DNA of 64,000 bases from JAKAWQ01 sp963840545 (GTDB taxonomy: Bacteria; Pseudomonadota; Alphaproteobacteria; Acetobacterales; Acetobacteraceae). A program made the position numbers and the translations under genes. The stretch spans positions 124,001-188,000 of the forward strand of contig CAWIZE010000006.1 in NCBI GenBank assembly GCA_963840545.1, read 5' to 3'. This document shows positions 32,000 through 40,658 of the stretch, piece after piece. The notes under the pieces are model-generated. The model made no database searches. It was not told the origin of the DNA and saw nothing but the letters and a program-made list of their open reading frames with translations. The stretch's first letter is position 1; every line of letters starts with the position of its first letter.

Positions 32000-32094
32000 A
32001 GCCGCGTCCGCCGTTCTTCGGAAGCCGCCGGGCCGGGCAGGTGGCCTTGCGTGGCCGGCGAGGGAGCGGCACATTGGGCATGTGTGTCGATGGC

Positions 32095-32129
32095 CCGAGC
32101 GAAGGCTCGGTGGACGGCCCCCGGGGGCC
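32095..32129 (+). promoter_or_regulatory. Hairpins in the rplO-secY gap
   Basis: CCGAGC-gaag-GCTCGG (32095-32110) and the self-complementary GGCCCCCGGGGGCC (32116-32129) lie between rplO and secY. They may form an attenuator or processing site that separates secY-adk expression from the ribosomal genes. No T-run is present. Confidence 0.4.
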
Positions 32130-32191
32130 TCCTGCGCCGCGAGGGCGGTGGACGGAGCGGCAGGACACGACTGGCTGAGTGAGGATGACGC

Positions 32192-33538
32192 ATGGCCTCG
32201 GTGGCCGAACAGCTTGCCGCGAACTTCGATATCGGCGCGTTCGCGAAGGCGACCGACCTCAAGAAGCGCATCTGGTTCACGCTCGGTGCGCTGATCGTCT
32301 ACCGGATCGGGACCTATATCCCACTGCCCGGGGTCAATCCTGCCGTCATGGCGGAGCTGCTGGCCCGCTCAGGCGGCGGCATTCTCGGCATGTTCAACAT
32401 GTTCTCCGGCGGTGCGCTGGGCCGGATGACGCTCTTTGCGCTCAACATCATGCCTTACATCACCGCCAGCATCATCGTGCAGATGATGGCGGCGGCCATT
32501 CCCTCGCTCGAGGCGCTGCGCAAGGAGGGGGAGAGCGGGCGCAAGACGCTCAACCAGTACACGCGCTACCTCACCGTGGTGATCGCGCTCTTCCAGTCCT
32601 ACGGCATCTCCGTCGGGCTGGAGAGCGTGCACGGCAGCATGGGCGCCGCGGTGAGCAATCCCGGCTGGTTCTTCCGCATTTCGAGCACGATCATGCTGGT
32701 CGGCGGGACGATGTTCCTGACCTGGCTCGGCGAGCAGATCACCGACCGCGGGATCGGCAACGGCTCGAGCCTGATCATCATGTCCGGCATCATCGCCAAT
32801 ATGCCCCAGGCCCTGATCGCGCTGCTCGAGCTCGGCCGGACCGGGGCGCTCTCCACCGTCTTCATCATCTTCTTCCTGGCGCTGGCGGTGGGCGTGATCG
32901 CCTTCATCGTGTTCATGGAGCGGGCGCAGCGGCGGGTCGTGGTGCGCTACCCCAAGCGCCAGGTGGGCAACCGCATGTTCGGCGGCGATTCGACCCACAT
33001 GCCGCTCAAGGTGAACACCTCGGGCGTCATTCCCCCGATCTTCGCCAGCTCGATCCTGCTCGTCCCGGCCACCATCACCGGCTTCTCGCAAGGCGCGGGC
33101 GCCAGCACCTGGCTCGCGCGGATCGCCGCGATGCTCGGGCACGGCCAGCCGCTCTACATGGTGATCTACGCGGCGATGATCGTCTTCTTCACGTTTTTCT
33201 ACACCGCGGTGGTCTTCAACCCTGAGGAGACGGCGGACAACCTGAAGAAATACGGCGGCTTCATCCCGGGGATCCGCCCCGGCAGCGCGACGGCCCAATA
33301 CTTCGATTACGTGCTGACGCGCATCACCGTGGTCGGCGCGATCTACCTGGTGGTGGTGTGCCTGCTGCCGGAGATCCTCATCAGCTACTACGCGATGCCC
33401 TTCTATTTCGGCGGCACCAGCCTGATCATCATCGTCTCCGTCACCATGGACACCGTGACGCAGATCCAGTCGCACCTGCTCGCACACCAGTACGAAGGGC
33501 TGATCCGCAAGGCGCGGATCAAGGGTCGTGGCCGATGA
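32192..33538 (+). CDS. secY: Protein translocase subunit SecY
   Basis: The 448-residue membrane protein has ten predicted helices. It starts MASVAEQLAANFDIGAFAKATDLKKRIWFTLGALIVYRIGTYIPLPGVNP and contains the plug-region pattern GGALGRMTLFALNIMPYITASIIVQMM, GGTMFLTWLGEQITDRGIGNGSSLII and the late loop ANNLKKYGGFIPGIRPG-like ADNLKKYGGFIPGIRPG. It forms the protein-conducting channel with SecE and SecG; secE is not in the window. Its stop overlaps the adk start. Confidence 0.97.
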   Translation: MASVAEQLAANFDIGAFAKATDLKKRIWFTLGALIVYRIGTYIPLPGVNPAVMAELLARSGGGILGMFNMFSGGALGRMTLFALNIMPYITASIIVQMMAAAIPSLEALRKEGESGRKTLNQYTRYLTVVIALFQSYGISVGLESVHGSMGAAVSNPGWFFRISSTIMLVGGTMFLTWLGEQITDRGIGNGSSLIIMSGIIANMPQALIALLELGRTGALSTVFIIFFLALAVGVIAFIVFMERAQRRVVVRYPKRQVGNRMFGGDSTHMPLKVNTSGVIPPIFASSILLVPATITGFSQGAGASTWLARIAAMLGHGQPLYMVIYAAMIVFFTFFYTAVVFNPEETADNLKKYGGFIPGIRPGSATAQYFDYVLTRITVVGAIYLVVVCLLPEILISYYAMPFYFGGTSLIIIVSVTMDTVTQIQSHLLAHQYEGLIRKARIKGRGR

Positions 33539-34245
33539 TCCTGATCCTGCTCGGGCCCCCGGGCGCCGGAAAGGGCACGCAGGCCGAGCGCCTCGTGGCG
33601 CGCCGCGGGTTCCACCAGATCTCCACCGGTGAGATGCTGCGCGCGGAAGTGGCGCGGGGAAGTCCGATCGGGCGCGAGGCCAAGGCCATCATGGACAGGG
33701 GCGAGCTGGTTCCGGATGGCGTGATCGTGCGCCTGCTCGGCGAGCGGATCGCGGCCTTCTCCGGCCACGACGTTATCCTGGACGGGTTTCCGCGCACCGC
33801 GCCGCAGGCCGAGGCGCTCGATGGAATGCTGGCGGACCACGGCCTCGAACTCGCGGGCGTGATCGTCATCGAGGTCGACGACGCAAGGCTGACCGAGCGG
33901 ATCGTCGGTCGGTTCACCTGCGCGAGCTGCGGGGCCGGCTATCACGAGCGCTTCCACCCGACGCGGGTTCCCGGCGTCTGCGACCGCTGCGGGGGCACCG
34001 AGTTCGTCCGCCGGGCGGACGATACGGCGGAGACCGTGACCGCCCGGCTCGCCGCCTACCATCGCCAGACCGCCCCGCTGCTGCCCTACTACAGCCGGCA
34101 GGGAAAGCTCTTCCCGATCGACGGGATGGCCCGGATCGAGGCGGTCGCGGAAGCGATCGACCGGGTGATCGAGGGGCTTGAGTCCGGCACCCGCTCACCC
34201 AAATGTGATCAGGCCAGATTGACTCATCCTGAGGCGGGCATATAG
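33535..34245 (+). CDS. adk: Adenylate kinase (zinc-containing, long-lid)
   Basis: The 236-residue protein has P-loop GPPGAGKGTQAERL, DGFPRTAPQAEAL, and the LID with CASCGAGYHERFHPTRVPGVCDRCGG, whose two CxxC pairs bind structural zinc. It interconverts ATP+AMP and 2 ADP. The last 20 residues (SGTRSPKCDQARLTHPEAGI) are an extension. It overlaps secY by four bases. infA, which often follows, is not present. Confidence 0.95.
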   Translation: MILILLGPPGAGKGTQAERLVARRGFHQISTGEMLRAEVARGSPIGREAKAIMDRGELVPDGVIVRLLGERIAAFSGHDVILDGFPRTAPQAEALDGMLADHGLELAGVIVIEVDDARLTERIVGRFTCASCGAGYHERFHPTRVPGVCDRCGGTEFVRRADDTAETVTARLAAYHRQTAPLLPYYSRQGKLFPIDGMARIEAVAEAIDRVIEGLESGTRSPKCDQARLTHPEAGI

Positions 34246-34374
34246 ATACGCCCATATCCGATCCCTGCGGCCCGAGGGCGCGGGGCATACGTCGTTGTGG
34301 AATAGATCGGTCACCATTTTGTGGGTCGGGATCGGTTGGGCGGCCCTCCCGGCCCCGGCAGGAGTGAGGACAGC

Positions 34375-34752
34375 GTGGCACGTATTGCCGGTGTGAATAT
34401 CCCGACCAACAAGCGGGTCACGATCGGGCTTCGCTACATCTATGGGATCGGCTCGTCGAAAGCGGCGGAGATCTGCCGCCAGCTCGCGATCCCTGACGAG
34501 CGGCGCGTCAACCAGCTTTCCGACGATGAGGTTCTGCGGATCCGCGAGCTGATCGACCGCGAGTTCCGGGTCGAGGGCGACCTGCGCCGCGAAGTGGCGA
34601 TGAACATCAAGCGTCTCATGGATCTCGGCTGCTACCGGGGCCTGCGCCATCGCCGCGGCCTGCCGGTTCGCGGCCAGCGCACGCACACCAACGCCCGCAC
34701 GCGCAAGGGCAAGGCGGTGCCCATCGCCGGCAAGAAGAAGGTCACGAAATAG
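34375..34752 (+). CDS. rpsM: 30S ribosomal protein S13
   Basis: The 125-residue protein starts at GTG (VARIAGVNIPTNKRVTIGLRYIYGIGSSKA), the position matching the family start, and ends with GLRHRRGLPVRGQRTHTNARTRKGKAVPIAGKKKVTK. It contacts tRNA and 16S rRNA in the head. GGAGTGAGGA upstream supplies the ribosome-binding site. It opens the alpha operon after a 129-base gap. Confidence 0.96.
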   Translation: MARIAGVNIPTNKRVTIGLRYIYGIGSSKAAEICRQLAIPDERRVNQLSDDEVLRIRELIDREFRVEGDLRREVAMNIKRLMDLGCYRGLRHRRGLPVRGQRTHTNARTRKGKAVPIAGKKKVTK

Positions 34753-34832
34753 CCGCGGCCGACCACCGACGAGATGCGAACCAGGCCGCCCGAGCATAGG
34801 GCGGCCGCGAAGGACCAAAGGAACCGAAGACC

Positions 34833-35228
34833 ATGGCAAAGCCGGCCACCGCGGCCCGTACGCGCAAGAAGGAGCGGAAGAACATCACCGCCGGCGTGGC
34901 GCACGTCGCCGCCACCTTCAACAACACCGTGGTCACGATCACCGACGCGCAGGGCAACACGATCGCATGGTCGTCGTCCGGAAGCCAGGGGTTCAAGGGC
35001 AGCCGCAAATCCACCCCCTATGCGGCCCAGGTGGCGGCCGAGGATGCCGGGCGCAAGGCGCGCGAGCATGGCATGGAGACGCTGGAGATCGAAGTGAGCG
35101 GCCCCGGCTCGGGCCGCGAGAGCGCGCTCCGCGCCTTGCAGGCAGTCGGTTTCTCGATCACCGCCATCCGCGACACGACGCCGATCCCGCACAATGGCTG
35201 CCGCCCGTGCAAGCGGCGCCGGGTCTAG
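34833..35228 (+). CDS. rpsK: 30S ribosomal protein S11
   Basis: The 131-residue protein contains NITAGVAHVAATFNNTVVTITDAQGNTIAWSSSGSQGFKGSRKSTPYAAQVAAEDAGRKA and the conserved C-terminus ITAIRDTTPIPHNGCRPCKRRRV. It forms part of the platform near the E site. Confidence 0.97.
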   Translation: MAKPATAARTRKKERKNITAGVAHVAATFNNTVVTITDAQGNTIAWSSSGSQGFKGSRKSTPYAAQVAAEDAGRKAREHGMETLEIEVSGPGSGRESALRALQAVGFSITAIRDTTPIPHNGCRPCKRRRV

Positions 35229-35312
35229 CGAGAAGTAGCCAGACAGAGGTCCGGACGGCAGGACGGGCCCGGATGGGCAGCCGGGCCACGACCAGGATTG
35301 AATGAGGCAAGC

Positions 35313-36332
35313 GTGATCATCCAGAAGAATTGGCAGTCATTGATCAAGCCGGAGAAGCTCGGAGTCGAGCCCGGCACCGACCCGGCACGCATCGCCACGA
35401 TCGTCGCCGAGCCGCTGGAGCGCGGCTTCGGGATGACGCTCGGCAACGCGATCCGCCGGATCCTGCTCTCCTCGCTGCAGGGCGCGGCGGTGACGGCGGT
35501 GCAGATCGACGGAGTGCTGCACGAGTTCAGCTCGATCCCCGGCGTGCGCGAGGACGTCACCGATATCGTGCTGAACGTGAAGCAGCTCGCGCTGCGCATG
35601 CATGGCGAGGGCCCGAAGCGGATGATGCTGACCGCAACCGGCCCAGGCGAAGTGAAGGCCGCCCAGATCCAGACCGGTCATGACATCGAGATCCTCAATC
35701 CCGATCTCGTGCTCTGCACCCTCGACGACGGGGTGAAGTTCGGCATGGAGTTCACGGTCGCCAACGGCAAGGGCTACCAGCCCGCCACCGCGAACCGGGC
35801 CGAGGATGCGCCGATCGGCCTCATCCCCGTCGATTCGATCTATTCGCCGGTGCGCCGGGTGTCGTACCGCGTCGAGCCGACCCGCGTGGCGCAGGTGACG
35901 GACTACGACAAGCTCCTCCTCACCGTCGAGACGAACGGCACGGTGGGGCCGGAGGACGCCGTCGCGCTCGCCGCGCGGATCCTGCAGGACCAGCTCCAGC
36001 TCTTCATCAATTTCGAGGAGCCGCGCGAGCTTCGCCACGAGGAGCCGACCGAGGACCTGCCGTTCAACCGCAACCTCCTGCGCAAGGTGGACGACCTCGA
36101 GCTCTCGGTGCGCAGCGCCAACTGCCTGAAGAACGACAATATCGTCTATATCGGCGATCTCGTGCAGAAGACCGAGCAGGAAATGCTGCGCACGCCGAAC
36201 TTCGGGCGCAAGTCCCTGAACGAAATCAAGGAGGTCCTGGCGGCGATGGGGCTCTCCTTGGGCATGACCGTGCCCGGCTGGCCGCCGGAAAACATCGAGG
36301 ACCTGGCGAAACGGCTCGAAGAGCCGTTCTGA
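35313..36332 (+). CDS. rpoA: RNA polymerase alpha subunit
   Basis: The 339-residue protein starts at GTG (VIIQKNWQSLIKPEKLGVEPG), the family-conserved start; a TTG five codons upstream is less likely. The N-terminal dimerisation domain contains VAEPLERGFGMTLGNAIRRILLSSLQGAAV. The C-terminal domain contains LRSANCLKNDNIVYIGDLVQKTEQEMLRTPNFGRKSLNEIKEVL-type residues (LSVRSANCLKNDN), which bind UP-element DNA and activators. It is followed by rplQ. Confidence 0.97.
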   Translation: MIIQKNWQSLIKPEKLGVEPGTDPARIATIVAEPLERGFGMTLGNAIRRILLSSLQGAAVTAVQIDGVLHEFSSIPGVREDVTDIVLNVKQLALRMHGEGPKRMMLTATGPGEVKAAQIQTGHDIEILNPDLVLCTLDDGVKFGMEFTVANGKGYQPATANRAEDAPIGLIPVDSIYSPVRRVSYRVEPTRVAQVTDYDKLLLTVETNGTVGPEDAVALAARILQDQLQLFINFEEPRELRHEEPTEDLPFNRNLLRKVDDLELSVRSANCLKNDNIVYIGDLVQKTEQEMLRTPNFGRKSLNEIKEVLAAMGLSLGMTVPGWPPENIEDLAKRLEEPF

Positions 36333-36360
36333 GAAGCGGCCCGAAGGAGAGATCGAACCC

Positions 36361-36786
36361 ATGCGTCACGGAATGGCCGGCCGCAAGCTCGGCGTGACCT
36401 CGAGCCACCGGCAGGCGATGCTGCGCAACCTGACGGTGGCCCTCTTCAAGCACGAGCAGATCACCACCACGCTCCCCAAGGCAAAGGAGCTTCGGCCCGC
36501 GGCCGAGCGTCTGATCACGCTTGGCAAGCGCGGCGGCATGGCCGCCCGGCGCCAGGCCTACGCCGCGCTGCGCGACGAAAAGACTGTGGCCAAGCTCTTC
36601 GCGACGATCGCCGAGCGCTACCGCACCCGGCCCGGGGGCTATACGCGGGTCCTCAAGGCGGGGGTCCGCTACGGGGACGCGGCACCGATGGCCGTGATCG
36701 AGCTGGTCGATCGTGATCCTGCGGCCAAAGGCCAGGATAGCGGTCCGAAACCAAAGCCCAGCGAGGAAGAGCCCGCGGCGGCGTGA
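36361..36786 (+). CDS. rplQ: 50S ribosomal protein L17
   Basis: The 141-residue protein starts MRHGMAGRKLGVTSSHRQAMLRNLTVALFKHEQITTTLPKAKELRP and contains YRTRPGGYTRVLKAGVRYGDAAPMAVIELVDRD. The tail (GPKPKPSEEEPAAA) is an extension. It is the last gene of the ribosomal block and ends near a hairpin. Confidence 0.96.
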   Translation: MRHGMAGRKLGVTSSHRQAMLRNLTVALFKHEQITTTLPKAKELRPAAERLITLGKRGGMAARRQAYAALRDEKTVAKLFATIAERYRTRPGGYTRVLKAGVRYGDAAPMAVIELVDRDPAAKGQDSGPKPKPSEEEPAAA

Positions 36787-36788
36787 CC

Positions 36789-36808
36789 CCGGGGGCTTCA
36801 CCCCCTGG
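36789..36808. terminator. Hairpin between convergent rplQ and SDR genes
   Basis: GGGGG (36791-36795), a CTTCA loop and CCCCC (36801-36805), extended by CC/GG, lie between the two stop codons. It would serve both directions but has no T-run. Confidence 0.45.
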
Positions 36809-36814
36809 ACCTGG

Positions 36815-37579
36815 TCAGGCGAGGCTCGAATAGCCGCCATCGACGACGATGCCGGCGCCGGTGACGAAATCGGATGCCGGCGCCGCAAGGAACACGGCGA
36901 TGCCGGCGAAATCCTCAGGCGCCCCCCAGCGGCCTGCGGGCGTGCGCCCGAGCACCCGCTCGTGCAGCCCTGGCACCTGGGTGCGCGCGTTGCGCGTGAG
37001 CTCGGTGTCGATCCACCCGGGCAGGATCGCGTTCACCTGGATATTGTCCTTGGCCCAGGCGACCGCGAGGGCGCGCGTCGTCTGCAGGATGCCGCCCTTG
37101 CTCGCCGCGTAAGGGGCGGAATAGGGCGCGGCGAAGATCGACATCATCGAGCCGATATTGATGATCTTGCCTCCACCTTGCGCGCGCATGCCGGCATAGG
37201 CCGCCTGGGCGCACCAGAACGGGCTGTTGAGATTGACATCGAGAACGGATTGCCACTCCTCGGGCGTGTAGTCCTGGGGCAGCTTGCGGATCGAGATTCC
37301 GGCATTGTTCACCACGATGTCGAGCCGGCCGAACTCCTGCCCAACCGTCTCGATCATCGCGCGGCAGGCGTCGGGCTTGCCCGCATCGAAGCGGACGAAG
37401 GCCGCCCGGGCGCCCAGCCGTTCGATCTCGGCGACGGCCGCATCCGCCTTGGCCTTGTCGCGCGCCGCGATCGCGACCGCGGCACCGGCCTCCGCCAGGC
37501 CCTTGGCCATGCCGAGGCCGATGCCGCCATTGCCCCCGGTGACCACCGCCACCTTGCCGCTCAGGTCGAAGAGATTCAT
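36815..37579 (-). CDS. Short-chain dehydrogenase/reductase
   Basis: The 254-residue protein has a classical SDR cofactor site TGGNGGIG (VAVVTGGNGGIGLGMAKGLA), NNAGIS, the catalytic serine in INIGSMMS and YAASK (PYSAPYAASKGG), and ends in a VDGGYS motif. The loop IRKLPQDYTPEEWQSVLDVNL resembles gluconate 5-dehydrogenase / KduD-type sugar-acid reductases, but the substrate is uncertain. It converges with rplQ and is divergent from rarA. Confidence 0.93.
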   Translation of the reverse strand: MNLFDLSGKVAVVTGGNGGIGLGMAKGLAEAGAAVAIAARDKAKADAAVAEIERLGARAAFVRFDAGKPDACRAMIETVGQEFGRLDIVVNNAGISIRKLPQDYTPEEWQSVLDVNLNSPFWCAQAAYAGMRAQGGGKIINIGSMMSIFAAPYSAPYAASKGGILQTTRALAVAWAKDNIQVNAILPGWIDTELTRNARTQVPGLHERVLGRTPAGRWGAPEDFAGIAVFLAAPASDFVTGAGIVVDGGYSSLA

Positions 37580-37634
37580 CCCGCTGCCTTTCCACTCACA
37601 GTGATCGCGCCGTCCGTTGCGCTATGCTCGCACC

Positions 37635-38969
37635 ATGTCCTCATCACAACACCCGCGTGCCGACCTGTTCGGCGAGCCGCCGGCCGCCCCGCCGCCGGCG
37701 GGTGCCCCGCGCCCGCTGGCCGAGCGGCTGCGCCCGAAATCGCTCGACGAGGTGGTGGGGCAGGACCATCTGCTCGGCCCGGCGGGCGCGCTCTCGCGCA
37801 TGCTGGCGCAAGGCTCGCTCGCCAGCCTCATCCTGTGGGGCCCGCCCGGCTCGGGCAAGACGACCATCGCCCGCCTGCTCGCCGCGCGCGCGGACCTCGC
37901 GTTCGTCCAGCTTTCCGCGGTGTTCTCGGGCGTCGCCGACCTCAAGCGTAGCTTCGAGGAAGCCGCGCGCCGGCGCCAGCGTGGCCAGGGAACGCTGCTC
38001 TTCGTCGACGAGATCCATCGCTTCAATCGCGCCCAGCAGGACGCCTTTCTTCCGGTGGTCGAGGACGGAACGATCGTCCTGGTGGGGGCAACCACCGAGA
38101 ATCCCTCCTTTGCCTTGAATGGCGCGTTGCTCTCGCGCTGCCAGGTGCTGGTCCTGCGCCGGCTGGACGACGCGGCGCTGGAATCGCTGCTTTCGCGCGC
38201 CGAGGGTGCGCTCGACACGCTGCCGCTCTCGGCGGATGGAAGGGTGGCGCTGCGCGCCATGGCGGATGGGGACGGGCGCTATCTTTTCAATATGGTCGAA
38301 CAGCTTCTGGCGCTGCCGGCCGGGACCGCGCCGGTCGATGCGGCCGGCTTGGCGGCACTGCTCGCGCGGCGTGCCGCGCTCTACGACAAGGACCGGGAAG
38401 AGCACTACAATCTGATTTCGGCCCTGCACAAATCGCTGCGCGGCTCGGACCCCGATGCGGCCCTCTACTGGCTCGCGCGCATGTTCGCCGGCGGGGAGGA
38501 TCCGCGCTACATCGCCCGCCGCCTGCTGCGCTTCGCGTCCGAGGATGTCGGCCTCGCCGACCCGGCGGCACTCGGCCAGGCGCTCGCGGCGTGGGAGGCG
38601 TATGAGCGGCTGGGGACGCCCGAGGGCGAGCTGGCGCTCGCCCAGGCGGTCGTCTATCTCGGGACCGCGCCGAAATCGAACGCGCTCTACCGCGGCCTCG
38701 GCCAGGCGATGGAAGCGGCGAAGGCGACCGGCAGCCTGATGCCGCCGGCGCATATCCTGAACGCGCCGACGAAGCTGATGCGCGAGCTCGGCTATGGCGC
38801 CGGCTACGCATACGATCATGAGGCCGAGGAAGCATTCTCCGGCCAGAATTATTTCCCGGAGGGGATGAAGCGCCGGAGCTTCTATCGTCCGACCGAGCGC
38901 GGCTTCGAGCGCGAGGTCGCGCGGCGCCTCGCCGAATGGAGCCGGCTCCGGGCCGGGCGCGAGAGATGA
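37635..38969 (+). CDS. rarA: Replication-associated recombination protein A (MgsA/RarA)
   Basis: The 444-residue AAA+ ATPase has Walker A GPPGSGKTT, Walker B LLFVDEIHRFNRAQQDAFLPVVEDG, sensor-1 GATTENPSF and the C-terminal tetramerisation part (ASEDVGLADPAAL...QNYFPEGMKRRSFYRPTERGFE). It acts at stalled forks. ATG 37635 was chosen; TATGCT close upstream could be a -10 box of a nearly leaderless transcript. It overlaps the following pseudouridine synthase gene by four bases. Confidence 0.95.
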   Translation: MSSSQHPRADLFGEPPAAPPPAGAPRPLAERLRPKSLDEVVGQDHLLGPAGALSRMLAQGSLASLILWGPPGSGKTTIARLLAARADLAFVQLSAVFSGVADLKRSFEEAARRRQRGQGTLLFVDEIHRFNRAQQDAFLPVVEDGTIVLVGATTENPSFALNGALLSRCQVLVLRRLDDAALESLLSRAEGALDTLPLSADGRVALRAMADGDGRYLFNMVEQLLALPAGTAPVDAAGLAALLARRAALYDKDREEHYNLISALHKSLRGSDPDAALYWLARMFAGGEDPRYIARRLLRFASEDVGLADPAALGQALAAWEAYERLGTPEGELALAQAVVYLGTAPKSNALYRGLGQAMEAAKATGSLMPPAHILNAPTKLMRELGYGAGYAYDHEAEEAFSGQNYFPEGMKRRSFYRPTERGFEREVARRLAEWSRLRAGRER

Positions 38970-39955
38970 GCGTGGAGCCGCGCATCGTTGCCGCGGAGGA
39001 GGCGGAGATCCGTCTCGACCGCTGGTTCCGCCGCCATTTTCCCGGGCTGACCCAAGGCGCGATCGAACGGCTGTGCCGGACCGGGCAGGTGCGCGTCGAC
39101 GGCAGGCGCGCTGCGGCCGCAACCCGGCTTGCCGCCGGCCAGGCGGTGCGCGTTCCTCCGCTGCCCGCGGGGCCACCGCCCGCGCTGCCCCACGGAGCCC
39201 CCCGTCCGCCGCCTCCGCCGGACCCGGACGCGGTCCGTGATCTTGCCCGGCGCATCCTCTACCGTGACGGGGCGGTCCTGGTCCTCGACAAGCCGGTCGG
39301 GCTTCCCGTGCAGGGCGGCCCGGGGATCGCCCGCCATCTCGACGGCATGCTGGAGGCGCTGCGCGACGGTGCGGCGGAGCGGCCGCGGCTGGTGCATCGG
39401 CTGGATCGCGACACTGCCGGCGTGCTGGTGCTGGCCCGGAGTGCTGGCGCGGCGGCGAAGCTCGCCGCTTCGTTCCGCGGGCGGGAGGTTGTGAAGACCT
39501 ACTGGGCCGTCGTCGTCGGGCGGCCCTTGGCCCCCTCCGGACGCATCGACGTTCCGCTGGTGCGCACCCAAGGCGCCCGCTTCGGCCGCACCGCGCCGGC
39601 GGCGGACGGCACCGGCGCATCGGCGGTCACCGCCTACCGGACCCTCGATGTGACAGGAAAGCGCTTCGCCTGGCTCGAGCTCACGCCGCGCACCGGCCGG
39701 ACGCATCAGTTGCGCGTGCATTGCGTTGCCCTCGGCACCCCGATCCTGGGCGATGCCACCTATGGCGGGGAGCCGGCGCTGCCGCCCGGCTTTCCCGCCA
39801 CGCTCCATCTTCTCGCCCGCGCGCTCGCCATCCCGCATCCCGAGGGCGGGCGGCTCATGATCGAGGCGCCGCTGCCGCCACATATGGCGGAGACCTTTCG
39901 GATGCTCGGCTTCACCACTCCGCCGCCCGCCCCGCCGGTGCGCGTTCCGCGCTAA
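38966..39955 (+). CDS. RluC/RluD-family pseudouridine synthase
   Basis: The 329-residue protein has an N-terminal S4-type RNA-binding domain (EIRLDRWFRRHFPGLTQGAIERLCRTGQVRVDGRR) and a catalytic domain with VLDKPVGLPVQGG, HRLDRDTAGVLVLAR (catalytic aspartate) and TGRTHQLRVHCVALGTPILGD. It probably modifies uridines in 23S rRNA, most like RluC. ATG overlaps the rarA stop, so the two are co-translated; this pairing is common in alphaproteobacteria. Confidence 0.93.
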   Translation: MSVEPRIVAAEEAEIRLDRWFRRHFPGLTQGAIERLCRTGQVRVDGRRAAAATRLAAGQAVRVPPLPAGPPPALPHGAPRPPPPPDPDAVRDLARRILYRDGAVLVLDKPVGLPVQGGPGIARHLDGMLEALRDGAAERPRLVHRLDRDTAGVLVLARSAGAAAKLAASFRGREVVKTYWAVVVGRPLAPSGRIDVPLVRTQGARFGRTAPAADGTGASAVTAYRTLDVTGKRFAWLELTPRTGRTHQLRVHCVALGTPILGDATYGGEPALPPGFPATLHLLARALAIPHPEGGRLMIEAPLPPHMAETFRMLGFTTPPPAPPVRVPR

Positions 39956-40086
39956 TTCCACGCGGCGGCCGGGCCGCCGGCGCCGGCCCGCCCGGCTTGA
40001 CCATGGACCAGGGGCGCGCTCACACTCTGCCCAGTTCTGGCGGCGCAGTTCTGGTGCGTGGCCGTTACCGGAGGAGGGGAGACGCA

Positions 40087-40584
<498 letters not shown>

Positions 40585-40658
40585 GCAGGCGGCCGCGGCA
40601 AGCCAGCGGATACAAGACAACAGAAACAACAAAGCAGAAAACCGGGGAGGACGTCCCG

